This document shows positions 1 through 6,344 of a stretch of DNA of 9,602 nt, one piece after another. The first letter of the stretch is position 1. Every line of letters starts with the position of its first letter. Source of the stretch: Spirochaetaceae bacterium UBA1306 (lineage in GTDB: Bacteria > Spirochaetota > Spirochaetia > Treponematales > Rectinemataceae); assembly GCA_002307245.1 (NCBI GenBank), contig DBTW01000196.1:29681-39282 (forward strand), read 5' to 3'. The notes beneath the pieces were generated by a model. The model saw only the letters and a list, made by a program, of their open reading frames with translations, was not told the origin of the DNA and ran no database searches. A program made the position numbers and the translations under genes.

Positions 1-485
1 CCGCCGATGGGGTAGGACAGGACAATATAGCGCGCGTTGTTGTCGATCACGGTGGAGCCGAACACGCCCGCGCCGTGCACGAGGACGCGGAGGCGCTGGC
101 CGGCGGCGATCTGGCGGCTCGAGCGGAGGCCGTACTTGAAGCGAGGCTGCTCGAACTCGATGCCCTTGCGGAGGGTGTAGACGCGGTCCATGAGAAGGAT
201 GCCCTCGCGGCCGCGATCACGGCCATCGCGCTTGAGCGAGGCCGAGAGGATGGCGATGGCCTTGTCCATGTCGCGGGGCGACCAAAGTATGTTCGTCGGG
301 TCGACGAGCCCCGCGAGGGAGGCGGCCTCGCGCAGCTCCCTCGCCTCGGAGAGGGTCAGGCCGGCCTCCTTGGTCTTGAGGAAGAACTCGGCCCAGGAAT
401 ACCGCTTCGCGCCGCGCAGGGCCGTGGCGAAGACGATGGCGAGGAGGAGGACTACGAGGATCGAGAGCATGATGATCAACGGCAT
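1..485 (-). CDS. Membrane-anchored PilZ-family-like protein, N-terminal part (cut by window edge)
   Basis: The gene starts at ATG 485 and runs off the left edge, so about 161 residues are visible. An in-frame TAA lies upstream and AAGGAAG sits just before the ATG, which fixes the start. Residues 3-22 are a hydrophobic single-pass anchor (IIMLSILVVLLLAIVFA) after a very short N-terminus. A soluble alpha-helical region follows, beginning at RYSWAEFFLKTKEAGL. Near residues 125-161 comes a segment (SSRQIAAGQRLRVLVHGAG) ending in VIDNNARYIVLSYPIG. That segment reads like the YcgR-type N-terminal beta domain that precedes PilZ c-di-GMP receptor domains in a spirochaetal family. The PilZ domain and its RxxxR motif would lie beyond the window. 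If the call is right, the protein couples c-di-GMP to motility or envelope functions at the inner membrane. Assignment is by recalled family resemblance; the anchor and start are directly visible. Confidence 0.55.
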   Translation of the reverse strand, partial: MPLIIMLSILVVLLLAIVFATALRGAKRYSWAEFFLKTKEAGLTLSEARELREAASLAGLVDPTNILWSPRDMDKAIAILSASLKRDGRDRGREGILLMDRVYTLRKGIEFEQPRFKYGLRSSRQIAAGQRLRVLVHGAGVFGSTVIDNNARYIVLSYPIG

Positions 486-517
486 CGATTTCGCTTCCTT
501 CGCATGGGCCGCAATCC

Positions 518-547
518 ATTATACTGTACACGATCATGGCGGGTCAA
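518..547 (-). promoter_or_regulatory. Near-consensus sigma70-type promoter for the PilZ-like gene
   Basis: On the minus strand TTGACC (542-547) is followed after 18 bases by a perfect TATAAT (518-523), about 32 bases before the ATG at 485. This is the best housekeeping-type promoter in the window. The complementary strand at 520-525 reads TATACT, so a weaker divergent promoter towards the protease gene could share the site, but no good -35 box is visible for it. Confidence 0.6.
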
Positions 548-572
548 AATAGGCCCGGACGGAGAGGACGCG

Positions 573-1277
573 ATGCGCGAACACGAGAGAGACGCCTGGC
601 CCTTCGGCCCGGCCCGGGGCGAGCCCGAGCGCCCGCTGGTCGAGGCCGCCCTCGTATTCGGCGCCTTCTACCTCACGGCCTACCTGCCTCTAGGGACCGC
701 GCCCGAGGCCTCGGCCCTCGGCTCAAGCTCCTACCACGCCGCCGTCGTCGCGATCAACGCGCCCCGCGCCTTCGCCCTGGCCTACCTCATGTCCGTTACC
801 GACGGGTTCCTGGCCTTCGGCTTGGGGGCCATCAAGAAAGGCGACGCGATGCGGGGCCTCTTCGCCGCTGCCGGGGCCCTGGCCCTCGCCCTGCCCCTCG
901 CCCTGCTCTTCTCGACCCTCGGCATCACGAACCCCCTGATGACCGGCCTCGCGCGGGGCGAGGGCCGCTCCCTCGCCCTGGTCCCCCTTTTCCTCGCCTC
1001 CTCGATGGCGACGGGCTACGCCGAGGAGCTCTTCTTCCGCTCCTACCTCATGCGGCGCCTGGACAGGGCCGGCCTGCCCCCGATCTGGTCGGCCATCGCC
1101 TCCAGCCTCCTCTTCGGCGGCGCCCACGGCGCCCAGGGCGCGGCCGGCATGGCCGCGACCTTCCTGGTCGGCCTCTGGTTCTCATGGCGATGGCGGAAGG
1201 GCGGCGGCATCCATGAGATCGCGCTGGGCCACGGGCTCTACGACGCGGTTGTCTTCGCGATCGCGCTCTATTCCTAG
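573..1277 (+). CDS. CPBP-family (Abi/CAAX-like) intramembrane metalloprotease
   Basis: This 234-residue polytopic membrane protein carries the three CPBP signatures. They are EELFFR with Glu151-Glu152 and Arg156, FGGAH with Phe181 and His185, and HGLYD with His220 and Asp224 (Asp where Asn is more usual). The family comprises glutamate-type intramembrane proteases related to Rce1, which cleave membrane peptides or act in bacteriocin self-protection; the substrate here cannot be read. The start at ATG 573 is chosen because GGAGAGG lies 5-6 bases upstream and the frame further upstream encodes low-complexity residues antisense to the PilZ-like gene. The hydrophobic stretches (LVEAALVFGAFYLTAYL, LFAAAGALALALPLALLF, ALVPLFLASSMATGYA and the C-terminal third) suggest six or more spans. 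The unknown 121-residue gene follows after 28 bases. The family call is firm and the biological role is open. Confidence 0.85.
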   Translation: MREHERDAWPFGPARGEPERPLVEAALVFGAFYLTAYLPLGTAPEASALGSSSYHAAVVAINAPRAFALAYLMSVTDGFLAFGLGAIKKGDAMRGLFAAAGALALALPLALLFSTLGITNPLMTGLARGEGRSLALVPLFLASSMATGYAEELFFRSYLMRRLDRAGLPPIWSAIASSLLFGGAHGAQGAAGMAATFLVGLWFSWRWRKGGGIHEIALGHGLYDAVVFAIALYS

Positions 1278-1292
1278 GGCCGGGCAAAAGGC

Positions 1293-1298
1293 TATACT
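1293..1298 (+). promoter_or_regulatory. Possible -10 box very close to a start codon (leaderless candidate)
   Basis: TATACT ends 7 bases before the ATG at 1306, the distance expected between a -10 box and a transcription start. No Shine-Dalgarno sequence lies at normal spacing; AAAAGG at 1286-1291 is too far away. No good -35 box is visible, so this is a weak call that matters mainly together with the similar arrangement before purE. Confidence 0.3.
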
Positions 1299-1305
1299 CG
1301 CGGTC

Positions 1306-1671
1306 ATGCAGCCGACAGATAAATTCCGGACCGATCTCGATCAGGCCGCCCGCCGCGCCGCCGGCAAGGGCGAGGCCGCCGAGGTCGAGGCCATCAGAAC
1401 CTTCTTCTTCAGATCCTTCCCAAAGGTCGGCGACGAGGCCAAGTCGGCCCTCTTCGCCTCCTACCTCGAGCGTAGGCGCGGCTCCATAGAAAAGGCGGCG
1501 GCCTGGCTCGCCGGGGCAGGCAGCGTCCTCCTCATGGACTACGACGGCACGCCCTTCACCAAGGCCGATTGGGCCGATATCCGGGAGGCCGTCGTCCTCG
1601 AGGAGGAGGCAATCGACATCGAGCTCCTCGAGTACGTCATGTCCCTCGTCCTGGACCACGGGGCCCTCTGA
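1306..1671 (+). CDS. Unknown 121-residue soluble protein, coupled to the methyltransferase
   Basis: I do not recognise the family. The protein is helical-looking with no signal peptide or membrane span. A basic and polar N-terminal half (FRTDLDQAARRAAGKGEAAE) is followed by RTFFFRSFPKVGDE. The C-terminal part includes VLLMDYDGTPFTKADW and an acidic stretch (VLEEEAIDIELLEY). The start is taken at ATG 1306 because the longer frame upstream lies inside the protease gene and encodes Ser/Arg-rich shadow sequence. No clear ribosome site is present, and a -10-like box immediately upstream hints at a leaderless message or at coupling with the protease gene. The stop TGA overlaps the next ATG by one base (TGATG), so this protein and the methyltransferase are probably made together. 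It could be a partner or substrate of the enzyme, but that is only inference from overlap. Confidence 0.65.
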   Translation: MQPTDKFRTDLDQAARRAAGKGEAAEVEAIRTFFFRSFPKVGDEAKSALFASYLERRRGSIEKAAAWLAGAGSVLLMDYDGTPFTKADWADIREAVVLEEEAIDIELLEYVMSLVLDHGAL

Positions 1672-2423
1672 TGGCCGCGGGCGAGTGGTTCGAGGACGAG
1701 GAGTTCTGGACCGCCTACGCCCCGATCATGTTCGACGAGGAGCGCTGGGCCGAGGTCCCCGCGGCGGTGGACTCGATCGAGCGCCTCGCGGCCCTCAGGC
1801 CCGGGGCCTCGGTACTCGATGCCTGCTGCGGCCCGGGGAGGCATAGCCTGGAGCTCGCGGCCCGCGGCTACCGCGTCACCGGCATCGACATAACCGAGGC
1901 CTACCTCGAGGCCGCGAGGGAGAGCGCCTCGGGCATATCCGGCCCCGGCCGCGCCAGCTTCGTCCGCGCCGACATACGGTCCTTCGAGGCTCGGGCCGAC
2001 TACGACCTGGCCATCAACCTATATACCAGCTTCGGATACTTCGCCGACCCGGCGGAGGACCTCGCCGCCCTGCGCCGGCTCCGCGCGGCCCTCAAGGACG
2101 GCGGGGCCCTCGTCCTCGAGACCACGGGCAAGGAGACGGCGGCGCGGGACTTCACGGCGGGCGAAAGCTTCGAGCGCGGCGGCTGGGGAGTCCGCACCGA
2201 GTTCTCCGTCGTGGGGCATTGGGAAGGCCTGCGCAACCGCTGGATCCTGAGCCGGGGCTCCGAGCTCGTCGATCGGGCCTTCGTGCTCAGGCTCTACGCG
2301 GGGACGGAAATGCGAGCAACCCTCCTCGAGGCGGGCTTCTCGTCGGCTGCGATCTTCGGCGGCCTGGACGGCTCGCCCTACGATCAGTCGGCTGGCAGCC
2401 TCGTGGCCCTGGCCATTGCCTAG
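1671..2423 (+). CDS. Class I SAM-dependent methyltransferase
   Basis: The 250-residue protein has a Rossmann-type SAM-binding fold. Motif I is VLDACCGPGRHSLELA (residues 48 onward, Asp50, Gly54-Pro-Gly56). The acidic residue closing beta-2 is Asp73 in VTGIDIT. RADIRSFE follows, and then the motif IV region DYDLAINLYTSFGYF. This CGPGRHS/SFGYF pattern is common in the Methyltransf_25 and SmtA-like small-molecule or tRNA methyltransferases, but the substrate cannot be assigned. The C-terminal half (LVLETTGKETAARDF to LRLYAGTEMRATLLEAGF) completes the usual seven-stranded domain. The start is ATG 1671, which overlaps the stop of the preceding gene by one base and so relies on translational coupling; the longer frame upstream is antisense-like Arg/Pro-rich sequence. 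No cofactor-binding residue appears to be missing. Fold confidence is high and function confidence is low. Confidence 0.85.
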   Translation: MAAGEWFEDEEFWTAYAPIMFDEERWAEVPAAVDSIERLAALRPGASVLDACCGPGRHSLELAARGYRVTGIDITEAYLEAARESASGISGPGRASFVRADIRSFEARADYDLAINLYTSFGYFADPAEDLAALRRLRAALKDGGALVLETTGKETAARDFTAGESFERGGWGVRTEFSVVGHWEGLRNRWILSRGSELVDRAFVLRLYAGTEMRATLLEAGFSSAAIFGGLDGSPYDQSAGSLVALAIA

Positions 2424-2436
2424 TGCGCGCAACGTA

Positions 2437-2464
2437 TTGCATTATTGTGGATTAGCGATACACT
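2437..2464 (+). promoter_or_regulatory. Likely sigma70-type promoter for the LysM/transglycosylase pair
   Basis: TTGCAT (2437-2442) and TACACT (2459-2464) are separated by 16 bases in a locally AT-rich spacer between the methyltransferase stop and the ATG at 2495. GAGG at 2484-2487 then serves as the ribosome site. Matches to consensus are partial, but AT-rich sequence is rare in this window, which supports the call. Confidence 0.4.
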
Positions 2465-2494
2465 GATAGGAAGACCAGACCACGAGGATGGCGT

Positions 2495-3439
2495 ATGGAA
2501 AACAAGATAGGCCTTAAGCTCGCCGACGGCGAATTCTACCCCGTGCTCCAGGATGGGGCCGCTTCTCGGAAGCGCCTCGTCGTGACCACGGTCCAAGACG
2601 ATCAACCCAGCGTCCAGATAGACCTCTACCGCGGGGAGGGCCCCAGCGTCCAAGGCGCGGAATACATAGGCAGCCTCGTCGTCGAAGGCATTCCCCCCAT
2701 GCCCAAGGGCGAGCCCGACATCCGCATGGACCTCGGCCTCGATCCCGACGGAACCCTCTCGGCCTTCGCCCAGGAGGCGTCCACGGGCGCGAGCCAGAGC
2801 CTGAAGGTCTCCCTCGAGTCCCTCGCGGAGGAGAGCAAATACGAGATCCCCGACTTCGAGTTCTCGAAGGACGAGAGCGCGGCCGCGGCGACCTTCTCCG
2901 ACGAGGATTTCGAGGACACGGACAGTCTCCCCCCCGAGGCCGACTCGGTCCAGCTGCTCAAGGACGTCCGCACCGAAGCCGACGCCGAGGAGGCCCGGAA
3001 CGAGCCCAAAGGCAAGACTCTCCGCCTCGCCCTGATCATCCTGGGCATTCTGCTAATCCTCGGGCTCATCGGCTTCCTCGTATGGAAATTTCTCCTCTCC
3101 CCGGCCCCGGTAACGAAGGACGAACCCGCCCCCGTCGTGACCGCCCAGCCCGCGCCCCCGTCCCCGCCCGCCCCCGTCAAGGCGCCCGAGCCGGTCGCCG
3201 CGGCCGCCCCCGCACCGGCGCCCGTCGCGGCCCCCAAGGCGCCCGAGCCGGCCAAGAAAGAGATCGCCTTCAAGAAGCCCGGGGTCACGTACAAGATCAA
3301 GTGGGGAGATACCCTCTGGGACCTCTCCTACGCCTATTACCGCGACCCCTGGGTCTACATGAAAATCGCCAAGGCCAACAAGATCAGGAATCCCGACCTC
3401 ATCATCTCGGGCAACAAGATCTGGATACCGGCCAAGTAA
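2495..3439 (+). CDS. Bitopic protein: Hsp70 substrate-binding-like domain, membrane span, periplasmic LysM
   Basis: This 314-residue protein has a striking order of parts. Residues about 27-106 read like the beta-sandwich substrate-binding domain of DnaK: RLVVTTVQDDQPSVQIDLYR (27-46), IGSLVVEGIPPMPKGEPDI (58-76), then LDPDGTLSAFA and SQSLKVS. They follow the DnaK pattern of 'DNQPAV.I...GE...LG.F.L.GI.P.P.G.P.I...FDID.DG.L...A', with no ATPase domain attached. An acidic stretch (about 112-172) comes next, then a basic KGK and one long membrane helix (176-202). A Pro/Ala/Lys-rich linker (about 203-260) leads to a C-terminal LysM domain (264-313, with WGDTLWDLSYAYYRDPW and NKIRNPDLIISGNKIWIP). 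Topology should put the Hsp70-like part in the cytoplasm and LysM on the peptidoglycan. GAGG seven bases before ATG 2495 supports the start. The lytic transglycosylase gene follows after 22 bases, pointing to a wall-growth role. Confidence 0.8.
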   Translation: MENKIGLKLADGEFYPVLQDGAASRKRLVVTTVQDDQPSVQIDLYRGEGPSVQGAEYIGSLVVEGIPPMPKGEPDIRMDLGLDPDGTLSAFAQEASTGASQSLKVSLESLAEESKYEIPDFEFSKDESAAAATFSDEDFEDTDSLPPEADSVQLLKDVRTEADAEEARNEPKGKTLRLALIILGILLILGLIGFLVWKFLLSPAPVTKDEPAPVVTAQPAPPSPPAPVKAPEPVAAAAPAPAPVAAPKAPEPAKKEIAFKKPGVTYKIKWGDTLWDLSYAYYRDPWVYMKIAKANKIRNPDLIISGNKIWIPAK

Positions 3440-3447
3440 GCATGGTA

Positions 3448-3475
3448 GCTTCGGGTATCCGATGATACCCGAAGC
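3448..3475 (+). promoter_or_regulatory. Perfect 12-bp hairpin with the transglycosylase start codon in its loop
   Basis: GCTTCGGGTATC (3448-3459) and its exact reverse complement GATACCCGAAGC (3464-3475) flank the tetraloop CGAT. The A and U of the ATG (3462-3464) lie in the loop. No T-run follows, so it is a poor intrinsic terminator. A 7-codon frame, ATG 3442 to TGA 3463-3465 (MVASGIR), runs through the left arm and its stop overlaps the ATG as ATGA. A second, loop-free palindrome, TCGCCCATGGGCGA, follows at 3482-3495. Together they look like a translation-control or coupling element, which is an inference. Confidence 0.55.
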
Positions 3476-5855
3476 CGCGTCTCGCCCATGGGCGAAATTA
3501 TTATTTCCATTGGTACTCCTCTGCGCGCTCCCCTCCGCGGGCCCCTGCCAAACGGGGGGCGCCTTCGGCATGGACGCGTCCAGCCTTGCCGCCCTCCTCG
3601 CGGCCAAGGACAAGTCCCCGGTCTTGGCCCTGGGCGAGGCCGAGCTCGCCGACGTCGGAAGCTACGGACCCGCTGCCTATTCCTACCTCGCCCTCTGGCT
3701 TTCGGCCGAGCCCGGCGCCACGGCGAAGAGCGAGCAGGAAGACCGCGCTCGGCTCCTGTATCGAATGGCCTTCGACCGCGGATCTGGGCTGGTCCGAAGC
3801 GAGGCCGGCCTCGCCCTGATCTCCAGGCTCAAGGCCTCGGCCCGATGGGAAGAGCTCCTGTCCTTCGGCGCCGAATACAGGGCCGCCGCGGGCGCGGATT
3901 GGCCCTCGGAGCGGGCGCGGCTCGAGGCCTTGGACACCCTGGGCCGCGCGGACGAGGAAGCCGCCCTCGCGGTCGCGCTCCCGAAGCTCTATCCCGCCGA
4001 ATGCTCGAAGGACGCCGAGGCCCTAGCTTATTTCGCGGCCGCCGCGGCGATGCGCCAGGCCAAGGCGGCCTCGAGCGGAAGGGAAGCCTGGGCCAAGTCC
4101 CTACGCAGCATGGCCCTAGAAAAGCCCGCTTCCGAATGGACTGCCCGCGCCTGCGCCCTGGCCCGAAGCCAGCCGCGCCTCGCGGCGGCCTTTTCGCCGG
4201 AAGAGCTCCATGCCCTCGCCATGCGCGAGGCAGTATGGCGGAGGGACTACGGGACCGCCGCGCGCGAGGCAGCGCTGGCGCCCAAGGCCGCCCTTTCGCG
4301 CGCGGCCTCCCAGGCCATGGCCGCCGACGCGGGCAAAGCCTTCTTGTATTCGAGCGCGGCCAAGGAAGGAGAGCCGCTCTTCGCCGCCCTGGAAGCCTCG
4401 GCGGCCAAGAAGCCCTTGCCGACGGGAAGCTCCGCGGGCATCGGCTGGACCGCCCTCTACTATCGCGGCCGCCTCGCCCGCGCCCGGGAAGGCTGGGGCG
4501 AAGCGACGGCACTCTTCTCGCGGGCGGCGGCCTCCGCGCCGACCAAGGCCGACGCCGACTCGGCGCGCTGGTACGCGGCCGACTGCGCCTATCGCGGCGC
4601 CCTCGCCGCTGCCGCGGCCCAGGCTTCGGCCCTGGCCCAGGCGGCGGCCGAGGAGGCGGCACGGACCGTCCTCCTCGAGGCCCTCGTCGCCGCCTCCGGC
4701 GCCTGGCGCGATCCCGCCTCCTTCGCCGACCTCGCCGACGGCCTCTACCGGGACGCCCTCCGCGCGCGGGACTGGAGGCTACTGGAGTCCATGGCGGATC
4801 GGCTCGGGCCCAGGCTCGCGCGCGACGGCGCGGCCCGCCTCGCCTACACCGCCGCGCGCGCCGAGGAACTCGGCCTGGGCTTCGAGCCGGGCGCGGATCC
4901 GGAGAGGCGCGAGTCCTCGGCCAAGGCGCGCTTCGCGAGCCTCGCCATCGAGCCCCGGGCGCCGGCGTATTACCGCGCCCTCGCCGCATGGCGCTCGGGC
5001 ATGGACATCAGCCTCGCGGCCTCGCCCTCCGCGACCGGAGCGGACGCCGCACCGGCCGCGTTCGCCGCGATCCCCGCGGCCCCCGCCGAGCCGAACGCGC
5101 CCGAGCCCGACCCGCGAGGAGAGGCCGAGACCTACGTCTCGGGCATGGCGAGCTTCGGCCTCTACGAGCCGGCCTTGGCGGAGGCTAGGGCGAGGCGATC
5201 GGGCCTGGACGATCCGGCCATGCGCCGCATCATCGCCCATTTCGCCTTCCTCGGCAGGCCCGACTGCGCCCTCAGGCTCGAGCTCGAACTCTCCTCCCGC
5301 CCGAGCTTCGCCCCGGACCGGGCGGATTTCGAAACCCTATATCCCCGGCCCTACCTCGCGGAGATCAGGTCGCTCCAGCTCGACGAGAGACTCCCGGAGG
5401 CCCTCGCCCTCGGCCTCGTGCGATCCGAAAGCGTCTTCCGCGCCGACGCGGTCTCGCGCGCCGGAGCCGTCGGGCTGTCCCAGCTTATGCCTGCGACCGC
5501 GGCCGAGCAGGCCCGGGCGCTGGGCCTCAAGAGCTACGACCTAAAGGCCCCGAAGGACAATCTCGCGATCGGCCTCGCCTATTTCGCCGGCCTCCTCGAC
5601 CGCGCCGACGGACGCTTCCTGCGCGCGATGATGTCCTATAACGCCGGAAGCGGCCGTCTCAAGGCCTGGCTGGCCGAGTCCGGGGACCTGCCCGACGACC
5701 TCCTCGTCGAGGCCATCGGCATCGACGAGACGAGGCAATATTGCCGCAATATCCTGCAGTCGACGGCGATCTACGGGGAGCTTTATTACGGGAGGGGAAT
5801 CGGCGAGACGGCGGGCGCGCTGGTCGAAGGGAAAGCCGGGCCTAGGCAGCCATAG
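3462..5855 (+). CDS. slt: Slt-type soluble lytic murein transglycosylase
   Basis: The 797-residue exported enzyme cleaves the MurNAc-GlcNAc bond of peptidoglycan to give 1,6-anhydro ends. Residues 8-29 form a signal peptide: basic Arg8 and Lys12, hydrophobic LLFPLVLLCAL, then SAGPC. Neither Cys21 nor Cys29 sits in a good lipobox, so cleavage by signal peptidase I is more likely. A long Ala-rich helical region (about 40-620) resembles the superhelical ring of Slt70-type enzymes. It contains a Pro/Ala-rich insert near 520-553. The C-terminal SLT domain has the catalytic Glu656 in LVRSESVFR, GLSQLMP (671-677) and MSYNAG (Tyr726-Gly729), and ends with RQYCRNILQSTAIYGELYYG. ATG 3462 keeps the basic n-region of the signal peptide; no ribosome site precedes it and the ATG lies in a hairpin loop. 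The LysM gene directly upstream suggests a shared wall function. The last 14 bases overlap the convergent small gene. Confidence 0.88.
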   Translation: MIPEAASRPWAKLLFPLVLLCALPSAGPCQTGGAFGMDASSLAALLAAKDKSPVLALGEAELADVGSYGPAAYSYLALWLSAEPGATAKSEQEDRARLLYRMAFDRGSGLVRSEAGLALISRLKASARWEELLSFGAEYRAAAGADWPSERARLEALDTLGRADEEAALAVALPKLYPAECSKDAEALAYFAAAAAMRQAKAASSGREAWAKSLRSMALEKPASEWTARACALARSQPRLAAAFSPEELHALAMREAVWRRDYGTAAREAALAPKAALSRAASQAMAADAGKAFLYSSAAKEGEPLFAALEASAAKKPLPTGSSAGIGWTALYYRGRLARAREGWGEATALFSRAAASAPTKADADSARWYAADCAYRGALAAAAAQASALAQAAAEEAARTVLLEALVAASGAWRDPASFADLADGLYRDALRARDWRLLESMADRLGPRLARDGAARLAYTAARAEELGLGFEPGADPERRESSAKARFASLAIEPRAPAYYRALAAWRSGMDISLAASPSATGADAAPAAFAAIPAAPAEPNAPEPDPRGEAETYVSGMASFGLYEPALAEARARRSGLDDPAMRRIIAHFAFLGRPDCALRLELELSSRPSFAPDRADFETLYPRPYLAEIRSLQLDERLPEALALGLVRSESVFRADAVSRAGAVGLSQLMPATAAEQARALGLKSYDLKAPKDNLAIGLAYFAGLLDRADGRFLRAMMSYNAGSGRLKAWLAESGDLPDDLLVEAIGIDETRQYCRNILQSTAIYGELYYGRGIGETAGALVEGKAGPRQP

Positions 5856-6243
5856 AGAAGAGCATGCCCGGCTCGGCGATCGGCATACTGGCAGTGGCGG
5901 AGGGCGCGTAAGGCAGGGCCGGCGCCGTCGCGATCGCGTGGACCTCGGCGCCGTATTGCTGGATCAAGGCGTCGACGCGGGAGGAGCTGAGAGTCGAAGG
6001 CGCCTCGGCGGCCGCGAGGGGCTCGGACTTCACGCTCTCGAGCCTACCGATCAAGACATCGAGGATGTGCAGCTTGTCGACGCTGTAGGCAGCCGTCCCG
6101 TCCTCGGCGGCGACGCCCGAGACGTGGGTGAAGTTGGCATAGAGCGCCTGGCTCCGGAGCACGGGTACGGTCGCTCGTCCCTCGCCGTAATGCGCGGAGT
6201 AGACATAGGAAAGCGGAACGTAGCTGCTGGCCATGACCTCCAT
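5842..6243 (-). CDS. Small conserved-looking hypothetical protein (133 residues)
   Basis: I cannot name this protein, although it resembles a small hypothetical I associate with spirochaetes. It has no signal peptide or membrane span. The N-terminal part (SSYVPLSYVYSAHYGEG, VPVLRSQALYANFTHVSGV) looks beta-rich. A helical middle follows (VDKLHILDVLIGRLESVK and RVDALIQQYGAEVHAIA). The tail is Pro/Ala-rich and ends GMLFSMAA. The start ATG 6243 has GGGGGAG five bases upstream; the in-frame ATG at 6234 has its purine run too close. A sigma28-like promoter lies just upstream, which would place the gene in a flagellar or chemotaxis regulon if real. Its 3' end overlaps the convergent transglycosylase gene. 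The clean ribosome site and low-shadow composition argue that it is a true gene. Confidence 0.7.
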   Translation of the reverse strand: MEVMASSYVPLSYVYSAHYGEGRATVPVLRSQALYANFTHVSGVAAEDGTAAYSVDKLHILDVLIGRLESVKSEPLAAAEAPSTLSSSRVDALIQQYGAEVHAIATAPALPYAPSATASMPIAEPGMLFSMAA

Positions 6244-6264
6244 GGAACTCCCCCTTCAATCCGA

Positions 6265-6291
6265 GTATCGGAATATAAGGGAAGTAGATTA
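6265..6291 (-). promoter_or_regulatory. Sigma28 (FliA)-like promoter candidate
   Basis: On the minus strand TAAT (6288-6291) is followed after exactly 15 bases by TCCGATAC (6265-6272). The enteric sigma28 pattern is TAAA-N15-GCCGATAA, so 3 of 4 and 6 of 8 positions match at the right spacing. Transcription would begin about 15 bases before the ATG at 6243, leaving room for the GGGGGAG ribosome site. Confidence 0.4.
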
Positions 6292-6344
6292 ACTAAATAT
6301 CGCGGATTTCCGAGTTCCTCGAAGCTTGTTGTAGCGGGAATCGA

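Noticed and set aside
520..525. TATACT as a promoter of the CPBP protease gene
   Set aside because: No acceptable -35 element is present at 16-18 bases; the box is the complement of the strong minus-strand -10.
75..572. An N-terminal extension of the CPBP protease
   Set aside because: The extended frame is antisense to the PilZ-like gene with Glu/Arg/Gly-rich composition, and a good ribosome site sits directly before ATG 573.
3448..3475. The slt hairpin as an intrinsic terminator of the LysM gene
   Set aside because: No T-run follows the stem, and the downstream gene starts within it with a proper signal peptide.
3829..4989. A long minus-strand open frame of 386 codons opposite the transglycosylase gene
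   Set aside because: It encodes almost only Arg, Pro, Gly and Ala, as expected from the GC-rich antisense of an Ala-rich gene. It has no motif and no ribosome site.
3488..5188. A 566-codon plus-strand frame inside the transglycosylase gene
   Set aside because: It is an Arg/Gly/Pro-rich shadow in another frame. The overlapping Slt frame has a signal peptide and catalytic motifs.
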